Source: Solea solea (Eukaryota; Chordata; Actinopteri; Pleuronectiformes; Soleidae). From it: a stretch of DNA of 64,000 bases. Position 1 is the stretch's first letter. Every line of letters starts with the position of its first letter. The position numbers were made by a program, and so were the translations under genes. Below the pieces are notes generated by a model. The model saw only the letters and a list, made by a program, of their open reading frames with translations. It did not search any database and was not told where the DNA came from. Shown here one piece after another: positions 45,431-56,975 of this stretch. Location: assembly GCF_958295425.1 (NCBI RefSeq), contig NC_081144.1:21800853-21864852 (forward strand), written 5' to 3'.

Positions 45431-46064
45431 ACTTCCCAAAATCCCAAATCAAGAACATTCCCGCAGCACGGGTTTATTTTAACCATAACTGCCCTTCCAA
45501 GCAGTAACCATTTGTGTTTCATAGTCAACATGTTGACAAAGGTCCCTCGATATTAGGAAATGAGTAACTTTTAGTTTAAATCACACATCCTTTATTTAAC
45601 GCAAAGAGAGATGAAACATGAAGAGGGACCACGGCAAGGCAGGAAAACTGATGGATCACTGGTGAAACTTGTTAGATACGGGTGAATCACAGCAGAACAG
45701 AGACAGGAAGTAAAACTAAACAAGGTGCACACACAAGGGAAAACTACACAATAAAGCAAGGAAGTAGGAAAACAGGAAATGCAGGGCAGGGGTGAATCTA
45801 ACCAAAGTGGTGTAAAAACTCAAATTTCACACTAAAGGCTTATCATTAAAAGCAAACTGCAGTAAAGTGTGTTAGGACCATGGTGAATAAATGATGATGC
45901 ATATGTGACCTAAATGTCCACTGAAGAGATGAAGACTGGCAAGAACACCAGGTCAGTGTGAAGTGAAGAGCAGACATTTTCCATGAAACATACAGAAATG
46001 GCCGCACGTCCATCATGTTTTTCACTGCTGCTGTTTTAAATATATCATGTCAGTTGCGCTAAGA
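45431..46064. other. Non-coding DNA, possible old retroelement tail
   Basis: Purine-rich 'acaggaagtaaaactaaaca' type sequence at 45590-45800 resembles decayed interspersed DNA but has no diagnostic end. Confidence 0.4.
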
Positions 46065-46165
46065 GGACCAACTCGGGGAAAGCTGAGGTTGGGAAGCACC
46101 ATTTTTCAAAAATACTACCCCTATTCTAGTAATACAAAGCTAAATGCAAATCTGTGAAGTACAAG
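46065..46165. mobile_element. Right half of the long-TIR TTAA MITE
   Basis: 'aactcggggaaagctgaggt' through 'attctagtaatacaaagct' and 'aaatgcaaatctgtgaagta' matches 17350-17443. The terminal TTAA and the left half are missing. Confidence 0.85.
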
Positions 46166-46356
46166 TTTCAAATGTAACTACAATGAGGAATGGCAATACA
46201 ATAAAAGTACGTTTTCTGCAGTGATTTAAAGGAAACCATTGATTTAACTCGCCACATTTTCACCGTGCAGGGAGTTCCAGAGTCTCTGGGCTCTTATTTA
46301 TTTTTATACATTTTACATGAAAACTCCACACGTTGCATTATTTAACTGTGTGGGAG

Positions 46357-46392
46357 AAAACAAGGTGCTCAGTCAAGTGAGCACCTTGTTTT
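46357..46392. repeat. Perfect 15-bp hairpin with 6-base loop
   Basis: AAAACAAGGTGCTCA (46357-46371), loop GTCAAG, and the exact complement TGAGCACCTTGTTTT (46378-46392). No other copy was noticed in the window. The stem is too short for a typical microRNA precursor. Confidence 0.95.
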
Positions 46393-47492
46393 TGAATCTT
46401 TACATAAGTGGAAACTTACATGATAAGCCACATTGCATGGCTCTTCTTCACTGTATAGTCTGAAAAAAGCAAACATGGTGCTTTCATTCAGAGATAAAAC
46501 GCTGCAATGACTTCACTGCTGCTCTAACCCAGAAATCCATTAAAGTAATGGAACAATCTGGTGAAAAACAACAAGCCATTTAAAGGGGTTCGAGCCCTCG
46601 TCCCTCACAGCATCAAGACAACGCGGGGATGTGCCAACTTCCGATACTACACCGAGTCCCTCGGGGCATTTATTGCTTAAGTACAGTTGATCACTGTAAA
46701 ATGGCTCAGCTGTGAGTTCAACTCCATTCTGCCATGTTGTGAAGAGACCAAGAGTGGGAGGAACGACATTCGAAAAGAAATGCATAGCAACAGACTCTTG
46801 CTCTGCTGTTCTTTCGCTCTCTCTTAAGAACATTTACACACACAAACACACCCCCTGCACAGATATGGCACACACGTAACCTCCCTTCTCCAACCCCCAC
46901 CAAACACAAGTCACTGTAGAGTAATAATGGCCCCATTTAAAGGATTACATCCTGAGGAAAATCATGTAAATGGCATCACACAACAGGAATTAGCCTCAGT
47001 TTGTGAATCAGCAGCAGCAGCAGCAGCTGCACTCACAAAGGTCATGAGCTCAGTCTGGAAACTGATCATATGTGTGTTTGTGTGTGAGTCCCTGTGGCAT
47101 CATACCTGATCACACCTCTCCGTCAGATCACCCAAAAATCATACAAAAAAGTTTCATGAACACACAGCAGTATCCGTTTCCTTCCACTGAGATGCAGGAT
47201 TGTGTATGTGTGCGTACGTGTGCAGCAGTGTGTAGCAGTGTATAGTGTGTGACGTGCCTGTTGAAACCCTGCAATTCTACTTCAGGCCATCCCACACAGT
47301 GGGAGAGGAGCAGAAATGTGTCACCCTTTAATTACAGCTTTTCAGGTCCTTGTGAATCTTTTTTGTGCATCTGTAGGTAAGAGAGTCCCACTTTGGATTT
47401 CAAGAACACACCTCCAGCAATTAGCACATCAGGGACTTGAACAGCAGTGTCTGGATGTGCATGTGTGGAATGTGTTGTACTGTGGATTTTAT
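46393..47492. other. Non-coding DNA without recognised features
   Basis: A short CAG/GCA run lies at about 47010-47025. Reverse frames at 46540-46936 show no domains. Confidence 0.5.
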
Positions 47493-47775
47493 TTAAAGCT
47501 GCAGTGTGTAACCTTTGGGGATTTTTGTGGTTGATGTTGTACTTCCTGTCCAGGGTGCATTTCACCCTATGTCAGCTGGGATTGGCACCAGTGCCCCCCG
47601 CAACCCTCATGTGAAGGGTGAAGCGGCAGAAGATGGATGGATGTTATTGTTTGGTCTTTGTGAACAGAAACAATGGAAACATGTATCCTTCATCAGAGCT
47701 ATTGCTCTGTCAAGCAATACTATCAGACCTGACCGAGGGAGTGGTTGTGCGTATACAGCTCCAAAGCAGATTGGT
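47493..47775 (+). mobile_element. TTAA 'GCTGCAGTG' miniature element interrupted by a retroelement-like tail
   Basis: TTAA (47493-47496) and AGCTGCAGTGTGTAACCTTT open the element. The family interior ('gtttggtctttgtgaacaga', then 'cagacctgaccgagggagtg') resumes at about 47648. Between them sits the tail fragment at 47540-47640. Confidence 0.8.
47540..47640 (+). repeat. Retroelement-like tail nested in a TTAA element
   Basis: 'cctgtccagggtgcatttca', then 'gtcagctgggattggcacca', then 'gaagcggcagaagatggatg' form one of the best preserved tail copies in the window. Confidence 0.85.
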
Positions 47776-48639
47776 CGGTATTATCTCATCAACTTGTTGA
47801 ACGACATGAACCCCGCCGAGTCTGCCCCATAATTTGATTTTGCTCTGCAGACATGTCTGGCAAGGACGCCATTTTGGCCAATCTCCGAATGAAAAAGTCG
47901 CAAGCTTTTAATTTCCCCTGGTGTGCTAGAGGCAGGCTTAATGCGATGATGACAGAAGTGACATCTAGCAGCTTTTTTATACATCCAACGTTGCAGCCAC
48001 CGAAAAGTAGCTGTCTTTAGATGAGGCAAAAGCAGTTAGACAGCATTACTACAGTAGATAGCCGTCACGCCTAGAAAACTATAACAAGCACATTTGTTGA
48101 TCATCACTCTGCATATCCTGATCATTGGTCTGATTGATTGAAGGCATTTTCATCTTTGCTAATGGTCATGCTTCTTGAAAGTGGGAGGTGACTGCTCCCT
48201 TTCTAGACTCATACTCAATGGGACTCAATCTTCTGCTTTTACCGATATCTGATCTAGTGATTTTGACCTGTATCAGACCAATGCCAATATTGAATACTCT
48301 ATCGGCTCATTCCTAAAGCGTGGCAAAACATCAAGTAAGATTGAGATGCAGTCTGGTGATAGCGGGCTAATTTTCAGGTACTCTTTTTACACTCCTGTGA
48401 CCATCATGTTCAAGCCGCCTGGATTTATTTTGATTTTATGGCTGTAGAATTGTCAAAAAATGTTCAGTGAGTGAGTTCTTCCGCTCCTTTTTCCAAGATA
48501 GCTTTCACTTTCTATATCTGGCAGTTATTTAGGAATTACAGTGTTGAGAAGCGATTGGATGTGATTGGACGGTCGTTCCGTGGAAGTCCCATAATGACAA
48601 GTATATAGGCGCAAAGCTCTATTTCTCTGCTTTCTAGTG
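47776..48639. other. Non-coding DNA, partly decayed repeats
   Basis: Shares 48234-48265 with 44207-44238. No exon was recognised. Confidence 0.45.
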
Positions 48640-48772
48640 TCCATCCATCCGTCTTCTACCACTTTATCCTCCACATGAGGGTCGCGGGGAGGTTGCTGTG
48701 CCAATCTCAGCTGACACTGAGCGGTGTAGCGGGGTCACACCCTGGACAGGTCACCAGTCCATAGTTTTTGAG
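48640..48772 (-). repeat. Retroelement-like tail, near-complete copy
   Basis: The reverse strand reads the full tail: 'ccatccatccgtcttctacc', then 'acatgagggtcgcggggagg', then 'cctggacaggtcaccagtcc' on the + strand. Confidence 0.85.
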
Positions 48773-48869
48773 TTTTTTTTTCTCGATATCGCAAACGGGT
48801 TAGGAGTTACTGTAATGAAAAGTGCACATGCAAAACAGTCACAGAAGGGTTAACCCGTTTGCAGCCGTC

Positions 48870-49025
48870 TCACTTTAGTAGCACGTTGTTGCTGTTGTCT
48901 CCCTCTGTCTTCATATCGATCACTTCCTGGGTGCAGCGCAGGAATGTTGCCAGTTAATACGAGAGCTCAGCATTGTGTAAAGTTATTTGACAATGGTTTT
49001 AATTGATTGATTTAAAGGTTGCACA
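48870..49025 (+). mobile_element. Distal fragment of the 'GCTGCAGTG' element family
   Basis: 'cacttcctgggtgcagcgca' and 'gttatttgacaatggtttt' align with 13166-13300 of the longest copy, followed by 'tttaaaggttgcacact'. With 47493-47775 it may represent one element torn apart by later insertions. Confidence 0.6.
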
Positions 49026-49218
49026 CTAGAGATTTATTTAGGCATATTATTATTATTATTGTCGCTGTATCTTTGGGTTCTACAGCTTCATGGTAATAGC
49101 ATCTTTCCAACTATTGATGACAACACCACATGGGAAATGCAGATGGCCATCTGAAATTGAACAGTGTGTTTATATTATATCAACACTACTGTCTCTGATG
49201 AACTGCAGAGCCTCATTC

Positions 49219-49460
49219 TTATAGTGTTAACCCCCTTACAATTAATTTCTTGATAGTCCTGATCCAAGTAAGCTGCAGTAAGAATTTAATCCTCATAACT
49301 GGATTATGGAGGTGATTGGCGCCACAAGAGAGCGATTTGTTATTGAAATGGAGGGTTTGCTTAATTCTGGGTTTGATGGCGTATCGATGGCCAATCAGGA
49401 CCAATTGGGTAATGACCAGCTGTGTTGTTGAAATCAGAATCTGAGAGGAAAACGATTAGT
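49219..49460. promoter_or_regulatory. Candidate conserved non-coding element
   Basis: Repeat-free, complex sequence with TTACAATTAATTT (about 49236), GATTGGCGCCAC (about 49314), CCAATCAGGACCAATTGGGTAA (49391 onward) and an E-box CAGCTG (about 49418). It is one of the most enhancer-like blocks in the window by eye. Conservation is untested. Confidence 0.3.
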
Positions 49461-51328
49461 TTCCTCTAACAGGAGATGAGCTCTGCAGGCTATTGTCGTG
49501 AGTGTGTAGAATACTTCAGGTTGCCTATAATGATTGTCTTCAGATGTTATTGCTCAAGAAACCCCACTGCAACAGTGCAAGTGGCTTATTCTGAGCATAT
49601 TGGCTGTTGTTGTGTCCTTGATAATGATTTTGCACGCAGACCTCAGAGAGCTATTGAACGCCCACACACACACACACACACGCGTGACACACACACACAC
49701 ACACACACCTCCCTGTCTGTGCACGTTAGGATTAAGAAACAAGATGGCAGAAGGACGAACTTGTATGAAAGACTGCATTAAAAAGAAAAAAGAAAAAAAT
49801 CCACTCTTCTTCTCGGTAAGAGATAATCTGACAGACATCTCTTATATGTCGTATTGATTTGTAGAACTGAAGTAGATGTGGTTCAGTGTGTCCCAGATTT
49901 TTATTTGTGAGTGAAGGTGCTATTTTATTTGTAACAAAACTAAAAAACCTTTTTCACTTTATTACAAATAATATCGGCTTTGCTTGGGCCAATATTCGAT
50001 GTCACATACATTTTTCCTGTGCCCAATTTCAGAGGTAGTTTAGTCTCTTCTGAAGTTAAATTAACAATACTTTTCGTTTGCTGCAGATGCAGATAAATAT
50101 GATTTAGTCATTAGCCATATCGGGGATCTTGGTGTGTTTGCCGATTATCTGATAATACATATTAATATGTGTTGCGTGTGCATCACCTATTCATTGTCTG
50201 CAGATATCGCTGAAGAAAACACGCTGCATTTATTCTGTAAAGCTTTTCCTGTGAAATCTGATGTATAAATGCATCCGTCGACTAAATAACAGCCCGACTG
50301 TTGTTGTTTTGCTGCTCTCAAACCCCGCGTTTATTTTTATACATTAGCAGCCATACATGTGGAAACACTGGTACATTGTGTTTTATGTAATCTTTTATTT
50401 GTCTCTTCTCTTCTCTGTTTGAGTCTGGAAATAAGCTGAACTGATATTCAGTAGAACATCTTTTACTCACACACACAGATAAACTAAGTAGTTCCTGTTG
50501 TTTGACTGCCACACTGTTATTATTGTGGTTTCCATTTAATTACATGGGTGTATCTTTGAGAGACTTGGGCGCAGGTTAGTGGACTCCATGACAACAGACT
50601 CCTGTGCCATTATCCTGTAGAGAAGGTGACTGTGTGGTGATATCACCATCGCTGCTGCTGTGATGGATGTCTTGCGAGCTGCGGGAAGAAGTTTTCAGAT
50701 GTTAGAGCATTTGCTGATGTATAGAGGAGAAGACAGATGTGAGCAGTTTGACACTGGGATGTAAGTCTGTACTTTAAATCATAAAACAAATCAAAAATCT
50801 ATCATACACGTGTGAGAATTGTACTTCCTCAGCCTTTTCCCTGAGCTGACAGACTCCCGGGTAATGAAGAGACCCCTCCCTAGACTCAAGTCTCAGTTGA
50901 TGATTTCTTTATGACCTTGGTTGTCATGCCAACTGCCGCTGGGAACTGGGCCAGGTGCATTCTACAGCTATTCTAGAGACAGAACATGATCAATTGTGTT
51001 TAGCATGTGACCCGCCTAATGCTACCTTGAGACCTGAGGAGACATTCCTTCACTGCTGATGGAGAAGAGGCGACAGACCAGAAACACACAAGGTGTGTGT
51101 GCATTTCTGTGTATGTGTGTGAGTCCATGATGGTTTATTATTAATCAGTGATAACTGTGAGTTCAGCAGGGGAGCGGGAAAAGGCCAAAAGTTGACATTT
51201 TGTGCTGTTTTGAGTCCAGTAGGGAGTCTCACACACACACACACACACACACCAGTGTTAGTGGAGCAGTAGGTTACTATTTCTGTCCTGTCCACAGTGC
51301 TTTGTTGTGTCACGGTAAAAGCTCATTT
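49461..51328. other. Non-coding DNA with (CA)n microsatellites
   Basis: (CA)n occurs at 49662-49707 (interrupted by CGCGTG) and 51228-51251. Frames crossing these tracts give meaningless HTHT or CVCV peptides. No exon was recognised. Confidence 0.5.
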
Positions 51329-51420
51329 AAAGCTATAGTTCGGGTTTTGTTGAAGTGCGCTGTCGCAGCGGAGGACCAAGAGTGAGACACGGACTCTTCC
51401 TGTGTTCCATTTAAAGTTGG
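51329..51420 (+). mobile_element. Possible TTAA element end ('TTAAAGCTATAGTTCGG')
   Basis: TTTAAAGCTATAGTTCGGGT begins a sequence resembling a common fish TTAA miniature element end. The opposite end was not found. Confidence 0.4.
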
Positions 51421-52471
51421 AACTGAAGAGAGGACGGAGTTTTAACGAGATGGCAATACAGCTTACTGCAATTTCCAAATGGCAGGAGACTTTTTTTTTA
51501 ATTTGTTCGAGCTAAAATATGTGTCAAAATATCATTTTAGATGAATTGCAATAATGTGTAATAATGAATAATTACACATCTTATTCTACAGACTGAAGAG
51601 AACATCTTCGTTTGTCACAGAGCTGCACAACTCACACATTAATCCTTTTAAATGTGTTTTTTTTGGGGAAAACTGGTGGAGGTGAAGAGAATGATTCCAG
51701 ATCTTCTGTTGTCCCGTAAAAATTGATTATATCAGATGATCAGTGAGGACTGACGTGATCCAACAAATTAGTCTCACACAGCACCACTGGGAGCCGGGCA
51801 TGAAGGACTGCAGCATCACTTGATAGGTATCAGTGTTACCAATCTCACATCAGAACATATTATTTTAAAAAGCACTTTGCATTTATTTCTTAAAAAAAAT
51901 AATCTGATAAATGTTTTCTTACGTACATCCAATTAAATACAAATGGTAATGGAAAAATGAAAATCACAATTCACAAACTTTAGTCTTTTATTTCCTTCTC
52001 TGTCCCAGTGATCCAATACTGACTCTGTAATAATTATAATAATAATAATTATAATAATAATAATAGTGATGATAACAACATACAGGTTCCACTGCATTGA
52101 GGCAGTTGGCACATGCCCATTGCTGCCTGTCTTCATATCGCCAATGTACATGTTTGATTACTCATGTACTACACATGCTGACGTTCCACAGTCAGTCTAA
52201 TATATTTAATCAATATGTGTGACCTATTTATTCTTTCTGATCGGCCGTAACTTCGCAGTGAAGGTATAAAGGTATAAAGGTAAGACCATACACAATTTTC
52301 AATTTTAATAAAAAGAAAGAAAGACCAGCCCAAAAAAATTAAAATAATATTATATATATTAATACATATTCTTTTGTTTTTCTTGCTATCGTATTGTTGA
52401 ACAGTATGTATAATTAAAAGCTTTTAAAACAAATTGAAATATAAACTTCTATTTTGGGTTCATATGTACAT
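51421..52471. other. Non-coding AT-rich DNA
   Basis: Includes (AAT)n at 52029-52063 and a short 'aggtataa' tandem at 52262-52280. Nothing else was recognised. Confidence 0.5.
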
Positions 52472-52870
52472 TCGTCTTTGCCTCCTCAGTCATGAACCTC
52501 ACCGCACGTCACTGGTACTACTCCACATCACATTTCCAGTTGCAGCTACATCTCTGCAGTCCAGTTCAGGTCTGCATCAGCCTCACATTCCAAACATGTG
52601 GACTTAATCTTTTATGCAATTTTAGCAGCAGTGATTTCTCATCTTCCTTTGACTTTTCCTTGTTTTCTTGGAGCACTGAGTTCCACATGTGTAGGTACCA
52701 ACGAACATCCTCATATAACCTTAAGCGAGTTTCCATGGTTACTGTCTTCTTTTGACTGAAAAAAAGGGAGCATGCTTCGTCGACACGGACAGTCCGCACC
52801 GATTCAAAATGGAGGCGTGTTCACGGTCGTCCACAAAGACCACTAACGAAATATTGGCGGATGATGAAAT
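52472..52870 (-). mobile_element. Possible PIF/Harbinger-like relic
   Basis: The reverse strand ends in CAGTGACGTGCGGTGAGGTT followed by CATGACTGAGGAGGCA, a terminus familiar from teleost DNA elements often linked to Harbinger. Toward it runs a reverse frame (52566-52799) with METRLRLYEDVRWYLHMWNS and a Lys/Glu-rich helix-like stretch. This faintly resembles the start of a MADF or Myb/SANT-like domain. The class assignment is tentative. Confidence 0.4.
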
Positions 52871-53332
52871 GTGCGTCATACGGAGCCCGAATTAACTTAA
52901 AGGAAAAAGTGCGAAGTGGAGGTCACACTAAATATGTGAAGCTCTGTATATTTAGACATTTACAGGGAGAGAACATGCAGGACACCCTGGCCTACTTTGG
53001 GGAAACAAACCAAGGAATCTCTTACCGCGAGGCACCAACACTCCACCCCTCACTGTGTCCTGTTGACATTACACAGGACAGTTCATTAGACGACATCAAA
53101 ACACATCCACTCTCTCAGTCTCACGCCGAGCGTCTCTTCTTGACCAAAACAAAGAAATTCACATTGGCTGACCTTTACAGGACTCACTGCGTCGCATCCT
53201 ATATTTATGTGCCACTGTTCTCCCATGGAGACACTGCTGTGTGTGAGTGTTTGATGTTTTACAGAGAGGGAGCCCGGGGCCGAAATAAACTACCACTGCT
53301 TTGTTATTTGGAGCATGTGTTTTTACCACTAC
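52871..53332. other. Non-coding DNA; unrecognised 176-codon frame
   Basis: An open frame spans 52861-53391 on the + strand. It shows no domain, no repeat pattern and ends by reading the CA microsatellite as HTHTH. It may be chance or part of the adjacent element, and is not called as a gene. Confidence 0.4.
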
Positions 53333-53334
53333 AC

Positions 53335-53364
<30 letters not shown>
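53333..53364. repeat. (CA)n microsatellite
   Basis: Thirty-two bases of CA dinucleotide with one G interruption. Confidence 0.95.
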
Positions 53365-53365
<1 letters not shown>

Positions 53366-53559
53366 GAGTGAGCAGAAAATATATTGAGTAAAAAAAAAAA
53401 AATCTTCAAACCTCCCACTGTACGCGAGTGTTAATATTTCATCAGATGTGCTGAGCCTGGAGAATGTGACAGAGTTGAAAGTGGTAAAGTGCTGCCATTA
53501 ACAGCAGAGAGGAGCGGATGACATGTAGCTGCCGCGTCTAGTTTCAGCCGTTTCCGGGC

Positions 53560-53720
53560 ACATTTCGAAGTCCTGAACAGCTACACTGCATCACAGCAGA
53601 CAAAAGGATGATTAATTACCGTGTGCTACAATGATAATCACACACAGTGTGTGTTTACGTGAAAATAATTGCTCAAATTAGCCCAGAACCAAGAACCTGT
53701 GGAGACGATTAGTCTTCTCT
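53560..53720. promoter_or_regulatory. Candidate conserved non-coding element
   Basis: Dense homeodomain-type sites (GGATGATTAATTACCG at about 53606, GATAATCAC, AAATAATTGC, AAATTAGCCC) in repeat-free sequence. Regulatory role is inferred. Confidence 0.25.
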
Positions 53721-54525
53721 TTTCTTCGACTTGTGCATGTCAGAGCAGAAGAAGAAGAAGAAGTCAGTACATCCATTTTAAATCTCTTCACTCTTTTCTT
53801 CAGAGGACAAAATGTATCAAAAAGGTCAGCATCTAAGGTTAGGATTAACTTGGTTAAGAGTAAAATAATGTTGATAAAAGTGAAAGAAAAAAAGGTACAA
53901 TAAAGTCCATCATTGCCAATAAAATAATTGTCAATAAATGAAGAATATATAACTGTTCATCTTAATACTAAAGCTTGTAAAACGATGATTACAATTTAGT
54001 AACTGACGTTCAAAGGTCAAACTCAGTTAATGTCGAATTAACACAACTGAATCATATTTAAATTCCGATAATACGGTTAATAAAACATAATCCTGTTAAC
54101 TTAAACTCAATATGCACCTTTGTGCATGAACAAAAATCCAGGTCAACCGACAGAGAAATAAAAGGCCATTACAATTATGTAGAAGAAAATCATTTCTTCT
54201 CTGTGCTCGTATATTATTATGGTGTGTCTGTTGTGTTGTTCTCATAATTAGTGCAAAAATGATTAGTGCACTTTCTCGTGAATTGTCATTACTCACACAA
54301 GTCTCGTGGTCTCCTGTAAGAGCGACGACCTGCGCTTATTCAAACGTCTTCATCTTCGTCAAATATTGTGTTTATTTGTAGCACATGAGTTCCTTTTGAT
54401 GGTCGAGTGTAAGACGTGATGCTGTTTTTCCTCTTGAATTTGGTTTTGAGCACAGGTGCACGCCAAAAATGATCTGATCATTAACAACTGATTAACTCCT
54501 CATTACGTCATAATTTAACTAATCA
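53721..54525. other. Non-coding AT-rich DNA
   Basis: A GAA repeat lies at 53749-53763. Nothing else was recognised. Confidence 0.5.
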
Positions 54526-54650
54526 TTAACCCTGCAGTTGTGGAACCAGTGGCAATTTTTGTAGCTGGTGATGTTATTATTGTGCCTCTCTCTGGTCTTC
54601 GTGAAGAGAAACAACGGAACGTTATTTATTTGCTACGGGTGGGTGATTGT
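54526..54650 (+). mobile_element. Fragment of the TTAA 'GCTGCAGTG' element family
   Basis: TTAACCCTGCAGTTGTGGAA at 54526 and 'gttattattgtgcctctctc' match the left third of the copy at 12820. It then breaks off into T-rich DNA. Confidence 0.65.
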
Positions 54651-54904
54651 TTTTTCTTTTTTCTTTTCATTTATTTTATTCTTTTTGTGTATTTTATTGC
54701 CTTATGTGAGTGTGTATGTCTTGTATTTATTATTCTGTAACCTATTCACTGTGGTTGTTTTAAAGTGCTATGGAACTATGTCTGGATTGGCTTTTTCATA
54801 GAAAACAGATTAGGTCAGTCGCACTCAAACTGAAACAAATTCAGACTACAGTTATTAGCAATAGCTCTCAATGAGTATGCTATGCACAGTGCAGGCTACT
54901 AGCT

Positions 54905-55063
54905 TTAAAGGACTACTTCACCAATTTGCATTTAAACAAAGAAAAGAATGAAGATATTTCTCGACTCAGGGGAAACTGACGTTGGGAAGCACCATTTTTC
55001 AAAAATGCTACCCCTAGTCTACTAATACAAAGCTAAATGCAAATCGGTGTAATATTCCTTTAA
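54905..55063. mobile_element. Internally deleted TTAA MITE, 151 bp
   Basis: TTAA at 54905-54908 and 55060-55063. The left end keeps only about 25 bases (AGGACTACTTCACCAATTTG) before jumping to 'gaatgaagatatttctcgac', which lies about 200 bases inside the full copy at 17121-17452. The right terminal repeat is complete. Confidence 0.9.
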
Positions 55064-55155
55064 GATACTCAGGATACTCGTTAGCACTTATGAGTGCCTT
55101 CCAACTCGCAAGTTGAAACTGGGAGTGAGGCAAAACAAAGCTAAAACAATACATA

Positions 55156-55170
55156 CCAGCAGAGGGCAGC
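55156..55170 (+). promoter_or_regulatory. CTCF-like motif
   Basis: CCAGCAGAGGGCAGC fits the vertebrate CTCF core consensus closely, in sequence not recognised as a repeat. Binding is unproven. Confidence 0.35.
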
Positions 55171-56720
55171 GTCTGTGCGGATAAAAACACCGTCACACAC
55201 TTCTCGTAGCTTGTTGAGGATGATCGGCTGGGATTACCAGGGGATTAATCTTTGTTTATTAGGATGCTGCATTTATTTTATTACTATTACATTCTCAATG
55301 AATTGCAATGATTAATGCGTTATACACTGTATATTTGTGTTTTACGAGGTGAAAGTGTAGAAACGGAGGCAGTGATGTGATGGGAACGATAATTACTGCT
55401 GCCATTCTATACAAGGATAATAGATTTAAAGTTGCCTTTGCGTTATTTCTGCTGGCGTGGAGGCCATATTGTTCATTCTGATTGGTATTGCTCTCACTGT
55501 GAAGAGTTAATAGAGCCTCTGTCAGGCTCCGTGCTTCAGCTGAGCACCTCCTCTCGTGTCAGCTTTTACATAAATAAGAGCCTTTTTTTCTCCTCTTTTC
55601 TCTCCATCACTCCCTCTCTTTCTCTTTCTCTCATGCACACCCACACAGAGCCTGTCAGAGGCACATGAGGATGGGAGGAGGAAGGAGGGAGGCGGGTGAA
55701 GCATGACACGTGAAAAAGAAAACGCACTGCTCTTAAAAATGCATCTACAGCCCCGTGTTTCTCGATACACCGCCGCTCTGTTTCTCTCCTGAATGGAGCC
55801 GTTTCTCTTTGTTCTCTGAAATAGCCGGCATGTCGTGAGAATCTTCTGTCCTCCGGCACCGACGTGTCGATTAATCTCAGTTAATTTATGTGCAAATTGA
55901 GATGCCACTAATCTAAGTGGATCTTAGCAGAGGACAAGCAAATTATGGGGGGGGGGGGGAAGAAAAGAAAAAAGAAGTGAACTCAGATTTAATGATGATT
56001 TATGATTTGTAAGACATGACGTACATGACATAACTCTGAAATATGAAAAACAAAACACGGAGTGGAAGATTCAACAACGCACACGGTGGTTTCAGAGGAA
56101 AATATGTGACATGTCTCCCTCACACACTCACTGCCTCTATTTTTTCCCTTAAAATCACAGGTCTCTCACAGAAGTAAAGTGTGTGGTTGAGTACTTCAGA
56201 CACCAATCAGTTACCATGGCAACTTGCAGAGTTATTCTAACTGACCTAGAGTTGGCTGATGAGCTGTACTCGTGCACGCAGCATTGTACAAGAAACACAA
56301 TCTACTGTGCATTCCTAATCCAGGCTGACGTTATCACTCGTTCTGTTGCCTCCAAACACGACATTCTTCACCTGGCATTATAATTCCAATCTGTGTTTCA
56401 TTCCAATCGTAAGAATTAGACGCTTAAAAACTACGTAAAAACAATGGACTTCATTCATTACAATATTATTATTATATTAAAATATTTGCTTGCATGAGAA
56501 TGTGTTCCACTTTCATACACTTTAGGTCACACCTTAATTAAGCAGCAAATATCACCTGAGAAGGGAAATTGCATATAATTAAGAATTGTCTTGTATAATC
56601 TTTCTAATAATAATATAATAAAATAATAAAGTGCTGCTCTAACAACACCTTCAGACCTGGCTCTTAGATATAAGTTTAATTAAAATTTATGAACCATGCA
56701 TGTATAATTACTGTGGAATT
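55171..56720. other. Non-coding DNA; pyrimidine-rich tract and G13 run
   Basis: A CT-rich tract spans 55585-55633 and an uninterrupted G13 run lies at 55947-55959. Reverse frames at 55522-55908 are readings of this DNA without domains. An exon here cannot be supported. Confidence 0.5.
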
Positions 56721-56721
56721 T

Positions 56722-56975
56722 AAGATTTAGATCCTTTGTTGATCCCTATAGTGGGAAATTGATTGTTCAATAAAAACAGTAAAAAAAAAAAGGTCTAACA
56801 AATCAACACATAAAGGTTGTAAGAAGAATAAGAGGAAGTATATGAACAAGGTTTGGTAAACACACACAGCGTTTTTCAACATTTTACAGACAAAACAAGT
56901 ACTTCAATCATTCGAGAAAATAATTGACAGATTAATCGATTATGAAAATAGTCATTAGTTGCAGGCCTAATAGAC
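56722..56975. repeat. Dispersed repeat pieces ('tttgttgatccctatagtgg' and 'gattaatcgattatg')
   Basis: 'agatcctttgttgatccct' followed by 'agtgggaaattgat' is a decayed common LINE-like 3' end (56727-56762). 'cagattaatcgattatgaaa' followed by 'tagtcattagttgcaggcc' (56930-56968) matches the repeat at 13440-13552. Confidence 0.55.

Noticed and set aside
49662..49707. HTHTHT and CVCVCV peptides at several loci
   Set aside because: They are translations of (CA)n or (GT)n microsatellites.
52861..53391. 176-codon forward open frame
   Set aside because: It shows no domain and ends by translating a CA microsatellite; possibly linked to the adjacent transposon relic.
55635..55700. Possible microexon after the pyrimidine tract at 55585-55650
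   Set aside because: The donor is weak and no frame or neighbouring exon supports it.
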